Positions 29,196 through 32,701 of a stretch of 32,701 nucleotides of DNA are shown piece after piece. The notes beneath the pieces are model-generated. The model was not told the origin of the DNA. It saw only the letters and a list, made by a program, of their open reading frames with translations, and did no database searches. Made by a program: the position numbers and the translations under genes. Source of the DNA: Gammaproteobacteria bacterium (GTDB taxonomy: Bacteria; Pseudomonadota; Gammaproteobacteria; Arenicellales; UBA868); NCBI GenBank assembly GCA_012960345.1, contig DUBL01000055.1, positions 1,701 to 34,401 of the forward strand. Direction: 5' to 3'. Numbering within the stretch: the first letter of the stretch is position 1; every line of letters begins with the position of its first letter.

Positions 29196-29224
29196 TTAAT
29201 AGTCACGTTGAACGGTACTGTCAA
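29196..29224 (-). promoter_or_regulatory. Candidate sigma70 promoter for the enoyl-CoA hydratase family gene
   Basis: Reverse strand: TTGACA (29224-29219), 17-nt spacer, TATTAA (29201-29196), just upstream of the ATG at 29178. Confidence 0.5.
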
Positions 29225-29247
29225 ATCCCCTCGAAGTAAACTATCGC

Positions 29248-29679
29248 ATGTCACGCATTACTCTTGATGAACTTGATCAACTGACGCGAGAGAAACTCCC
29301 GTTTGCCGCTGCCTGCGGTATCAGGGCCGAGCGACTGGATTCCGGTTCCGTGACGGTTCGGGCTATCTATCAAAGCCAATTCCTGCGACCCGGAGGCACG
29401 TTGTCCGGACCTCTCATGATGGCGTTGGCGGATTATGCAATTTATGCAGCAGTATTGACCCGGTTGGGCCTGGTCGAGATGGCGGTGACCAGCAGCTTAA
29501 ACATCAACTTCTTAGCTAAAGCGATGCCTGGCGACCTGATCGCTGAGGGAGAACTCATTAAGTTAGGCAAGCGGTTGGCTGTTGGCAGCGTGGACATTTA
29601 CGTAGCGGGTGAGTCGGATCGAGTTGCCCATGCAACGTGCACGTACTCTATTCCTTCACATATGACCGACACGGTTTAA
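29248..29679 (+). CDS. PaaI-like hotdog-fold thioesterase
   Basis: RPGGTLSGPLMMALADYAIYAAVLTRLG...AVTSSLNINFLAKAMPGDLIAEGELIKLGKRLAVGSVDIY. Confidence 0.85.
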   Translation: MSRITLDELDQLTREKLPFAAACGIRAERLDSGSVTVRAIYQSQFLRPGGTLSGPLMMALADYAIYAAVLTRLGLVEMAVTSSLNINFLAKAMPGDLIAEGELIKLGKRLAVGSVDIYVAGESDRVAHATCTYSIPSHMTDTV

Positions 29680-29684
29680 CCTGT

Positions 29685-29698
29685 TTGGCGGGCGCCAA
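29685..29698 (+). terminator. Weak inverted repeat between convergent thioesterase and dioxygenase genes
   Basis: TTGGCGGGCGCCAA in the 39-bp convergent gap; about 5-bp stem with GGGC loop, no U tract. Confidence 0.25.
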
Positions 29699-29718
29699 CC
29701 TTCCAGACGTTGCGGGGG

Positions 29719-30606
29719 TTAAGCTATTTGCGTTGTGGTTGGACCATCACCGGCTATAGTGGTTCTGCGGACGTCCCGGTGCTGTTCTTCGCCGCGGAAA
29801 CCCCTCACTCGATGCATTGTCTGTCGGTTGTCCCACATAACGAGATCATTGACTTCCCAGCGATGGGTGTAGACAAACTGCGGTTGGGTGGCATGTTCGA
29901 TCAGATCACGGAGAAAGATGCGAGCTTCAGCAACTGGCCAATCGAGAATGCTCCCGGCGTGCGATGCGAGGAACAGCGATTTTCTCCGATTGACCGGATG
30001 TGTTCTGACCAGCGCTTGGTGAACCGGTTTCATTGTTTCAAGCTCTTCGTCGCTGAAATCAGTAAACCCCAGTGCACCGCGTGAATGAATGAGTGAGTGC
30101 TCGCAAATCAGGCCTTCTACCTCTTCTTTTATCCAGTCCTCAAGCGCATCGTAGGCCGCACGCATATCGGCGTATTCTGTGTTGGGTCCGTTCTTCGGTA
30201 CGTGACGTGCTGACAGTAATGAATACTTGGCGGGCGTCGCGCGAAAGGCGCTGTCGGAGTGCCACAACCGGTTACCGAGGTTAAACAGGCGACGACGGTC
30301 GAAACGCTCGAAGACTTCCTGTTGTTCATTCAGGTTAGAGACATCTGCCATGTCAACGCGTAAGCGCCGGTTGTGGGGCTTCGATGTGGGGTTGCCACCC
30401 TCGCTGGATTCGATACGACCAAAGTTATTGCTGAACTCGAGTTGTTGCGCATCGGTGATTGGTTGATTGCGGAACACCAGCACAGCAAATTCATCCATTC
30501 CCGCCTCGACAAAAGCCACTTGTTTGGCATTCAACGGCAGGCGAAGGTCAATACCCGTCACTTCGCCGGCCAAAGTAGGTCCCACTTGCTTGATATCCAT
30601 GGCCAT
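29719..30606 (-). CDS. TfdA/TauD family Fe(II)/2-oxoglutarate-dependent dioxygenase
   Basis: GNRLWHSDSAFRATPAKYSLLSAR (HxD), VMWDNRQTMHRVRGF (distal His), RDVRRTTI (2OG Arg). Confidence 0.92.
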   Translation of the reverse strand: MAMDIKQVGPTLAGEVTGIDLRLPLNAKQVAFVEAGMDEFAVLVFRNQPITDAQQLEFSNNFGRIESSEGGNPTSKPHNRRLRVDMADVSNLNEQQEVFERFDRRRLFNLGNRLWHSDSAFRATPAKYSLLSARHVPKNGPNTEYADMRAAYDALEDWIKEEVEGLICEHSLIHSRGALGFTDFSDEELETMKPVHQALVRTHPVNRRKSLFLASHAGSILDWPVAEARIFLRDLIEHATQPQFVYTHRWEVNDLVMWDNRQTMHRVRGFRGEEQHRDVRRTTIAGDGPTTTQIA

Positions 30607-30800
30607 GCCAGAACGCTCTTGGAGACAGCGTCGTACTTTGCACTGAGTGATCGCTTGATATCAACCTTCTAAGATACGTGTTTATGTCGCCCAGATAGGG
30701 AGTGCTTTCCAGTGTGTGCGTTATGATTAAGCGTGAAATCCTGGATTGGTTTCGTAAACGAGAGGGTCTGACGCCAGTCAAGGTGAGCTGGGTGTAATCA

Positions 30801-32701
30801 ATGGGACGAAGCCAACATGATGATCCCGCCCGTGCGGAACGGGAATTTTCCACCGCCTTGCGCGCGATGGAGCGTGGGGATTGGTCTCACGCTGAGAAGC
30901 GCCTTCGACGGGTGGCGAAGGCTTTCCCAGAAAACGCACCGGTGCACTTTAATCTAGCGGTTGTCCTGCGCCAGCAGAACCGACATGTAGCGGCGGTAAA
31001 ACAGATTCAACGAATGCTCGACATTGATCCAACAGCCTATGATGGTTGGTTGATGTTGGCGGAGAATTTAGTTGCCACAGGCGATGTTGATGCTGCTAGC
31101 AACGCGGTGCAGCGGGCGTTGACGTTGCAACCGGATCGGTTCGAAGCACATCTCATGTTAGGACAATTGTCCGCGGAGCAGTTGCGTTGGACTGATGCGC
31201 TGATGTTTTTCCGGAACGGACTGGACAAGAAGCCGCTTGATGTCAATCTGACGATTTTGCTCGCCCAGTCATTGACCGCTTTGGCTCAGTTTGACGAGGC
31301 CCTGGCGCTGCTTCGTGGCGCTCTCGACACTCAACCGAATCAGGTGGACCTGTGGCTATCGACTGGCGAGATGTTGCAGCACATGGGGCGGATCGAGGAG
31401 GCTGTCGACATTTACCGAGAGTCGTTGATACAACATCCAGCGTCTGGACCGCTTCAGCTGCAATTGGCCGATTGCCTGTCCGAGCTGCAGTGGCCGGATG
31501 AGGCGAAGTTGCTTTATGAGGCGGTTTTACAACAAACGCCTGGGCACCCCGATGCGTTGAATAACCAGGCGTTACTGGCGGCGGCGGCTGGGCAAAACAC
31601 GCAGGCCGAGAGCGCATTCAGAGCATTGATGGTCAATCACCCAGATTACGGTGACCCTTATCGTAATCTGTCGGTATTAAAGCATTTCGACAGCACGGCG
31701 GATCAAGACATTCTGGCGATGAGGGCGGCGCTGCGGCGTGATCATCTTTCTTCGCCGAGTCGGGCCGCATTGTGCTTCGCGCTTGGCAAAGCCCTTGACG
31801 ATTGTGGCGAATATGACGAAGCGTTTGATTACTTTAGACAGGCCAATGACGAGCGTCACAAGGCGGTGCGATTTGACATCGACCGACTCGCTCGTCGGTT
31901 TGATGACATTGAGAAGCATTTTGATCAGACGTTTTTTGAAGATCGTGCGAGATGGGGTGAGGTGAGCCGACAGCCGATATTCATTATCGGGTTGCCCCGT
32001 TCCGGGACCACGCTCCTTGAACAGGTATTGGCGGCCCACCCCGATGTCGCAGCGGCGGGTGAACTGCGCAAGATCACGGAAATCAGTCTATGGATAGCGG
32101 CCCACCACAGTGCGGGCGACCCCTATCCAGCCGGTGTGAGTCAGCTCGATGCGAAGACTGTGAAGGCATTGGCGGGACGTTACCTTGATGAACTGACACA
32201 GCGCGTGGGTGAGGCTAAGCGGGTGACGGACAAGATGCCAATGAATTTCTTTCACGCGGGATTGATCCATCTCCTTTTCCCCGAAGCGGCCATCATTCAT
32301 TGCAACCGAAACCCGATGGATACCGCGCTGTCGATCTACTGCCAGCACTTTCCGCCGGGTATGGATTACGCGTATCGGCTTGAAGATATCGCGGCGTACT
32401 ATCACCGGTATGTTGCCTTGATGGCGCACTGGCGGGGGGTGTTGGGCGGTGCGCTGCTCGAGGTTGATTATGAACAGTTGGTTTCAACACCGCGTGAAAC
32501 AGTGGGTAATCTCCTCGAGTCGCTTGGGCTCGTTTGGAGTGACGCTTGTCTCGCGCACCATACCCAGGTAGGGCGGGTTGAGACGCTAAGTCTATGGCAG
32601 GTGCGACAGCCCTTGAATATTCGATCGATCGGCCGTTGGCGTCGATACGAATCACAGCTGCAGCCGTTAATCGAAGCGCTGGGCCCGTCGGTCGCTGGGA
32701 C
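30801..32701 (+). CDS. TPR-repeat sulfotransferase family protein (3' end truncated by window)
   Basis: Open frame from ATG 30801 (MGRSQHDDPARAEREFSTALRAMERGDWSHAEKRLRRVAKAFPENAPVHFNLAVVLRQ...) to the window end, missing from the ORF track. Multiple TPR-like repeats, then PIFIIGLPRSGTTLLEQVLAAHPDVAAAGEL (sulfotransferase 5'-PSB-like loop) and CNRNPMDTALSIYCQHF. Confidence 0.9.
   Translation, partial: MGRSQHDDPARAEREFSTALRAMERGDWSHAEKRLRRVAKAFPENAPVHFNLAVVLRQQNRHVAAVKQIQRMLDIDPTAYDGWLMLAENLVATGDVDAASNAVQRALTLQPDRFEAHLMLGQLSAEQLRWTDALMFFRNGLDKKPLDVNLTILLAQSLTALAQFDEALALLRGALDTQPNQVDLWLSTGEMLQHMGRIEEAVDIYRESLIQHPASGPLQLQLADCLSELQWPDEAKLLYEAVLQQTPGHPDALNNQALLAAAAGQNTQAESAFRALMVNHPDYGDPYRNLSVLKHFDSTADQDILAMRAALRRDHLSSPSRAALCFALGKALDDCGEYDEAFDYFRQANDERHKAVRFDIDRLARRFDDIEKHFDQTFFEDRARWGEVSRQPIFIIGLPRSGTTLLEQVLAAHPDVAAAGELRKITEISLWIAAHHSAGDPYPAGVSQLDAKTVKALAGRYLDELTQRVGEAKRVTDKMPMNFFHAGLIHLLFPEAAIIHCNRNPMDTALSIYCQHFPPGMDYAYRLEDIAAYYHRYVALMAHWRGVLGGALLEVDYEQLVSTPRETVGNLLESLGLVWSDACLAHHTQVGRVETLSLWQVRQPLNIRSIGRWRRYESQLQPLIEALGPSVAG

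Noticed and set aside
29710-30084. 124-aa plus-strand ORF
   Set aside because: Antisense to the TfdA-type dioxygenase, which has intact HxD and distal His motifs.
31243-32655. Minus-strand ORFs of 124, 120, 113 and 120 aa near the window end
   Set aside because: Antisense to the long open TPR-sulfotransferase frame that the ORF track omits because it lacks an in-window stop.
1-32701. CRISPR arrays, tRNA/rRNA genes, IS elements, prophage, toxin-antitoxin or defence islands
   Set aside because: No regularly spaced repeats, transposase or integrase ORFs, tRNA-like cloverleafs or phage-type genes were recognised on reading; the window is dominated by conserved core genes.

Overview
The window looks like a chromosomal segment of a gammaproteobacterium and is mostly conserved housekeeping genes. 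In order it contains: recN (5' part) and nadK (-); hrcA-grpE-dnaK-dnaJ heat-shock cluster (+); rmlC-rmlD-tsaB (+); a small lipoprotein (-); gatC-gatA-gatB (-); an elongasome and cell-wall cluster mreB-mreC-mreD-mrdA-rodA-mltB-rlpA-dacA followed by lipB (+); murU (-); lptD-surA-ubiK-comM (+); and a more accessory end with an enoyl-CoA hydratase family gene (-), a PaaI-like thioesterase (+), a TfdA/TauD-type dioxygenase (-) and a 3'-truncated TPR-sulfotransferase (+). The recN fragment and the TPR-sulfotransferase are absent from the supplied ORF track because they run off the window edges. I saw no rRNA, tRNA, CRISPR array, IS element, phage or recognisable defence system, and I cannot claim a new biological system. 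The most worthwhile leads are a strong sigma32-type promoter before grpE, hairpins in the dnaK-dnaJ and mreB-mreC gaps, murU with no adjacent amgK, an enlarged LptD N-terminal region with an extra vicinal Cys pair, two convergent CDS overlaps, and a 24-codon ORF just before the TPR-sulfotransferase. All homology calls come from recognising motifs by eye; no searches were run.
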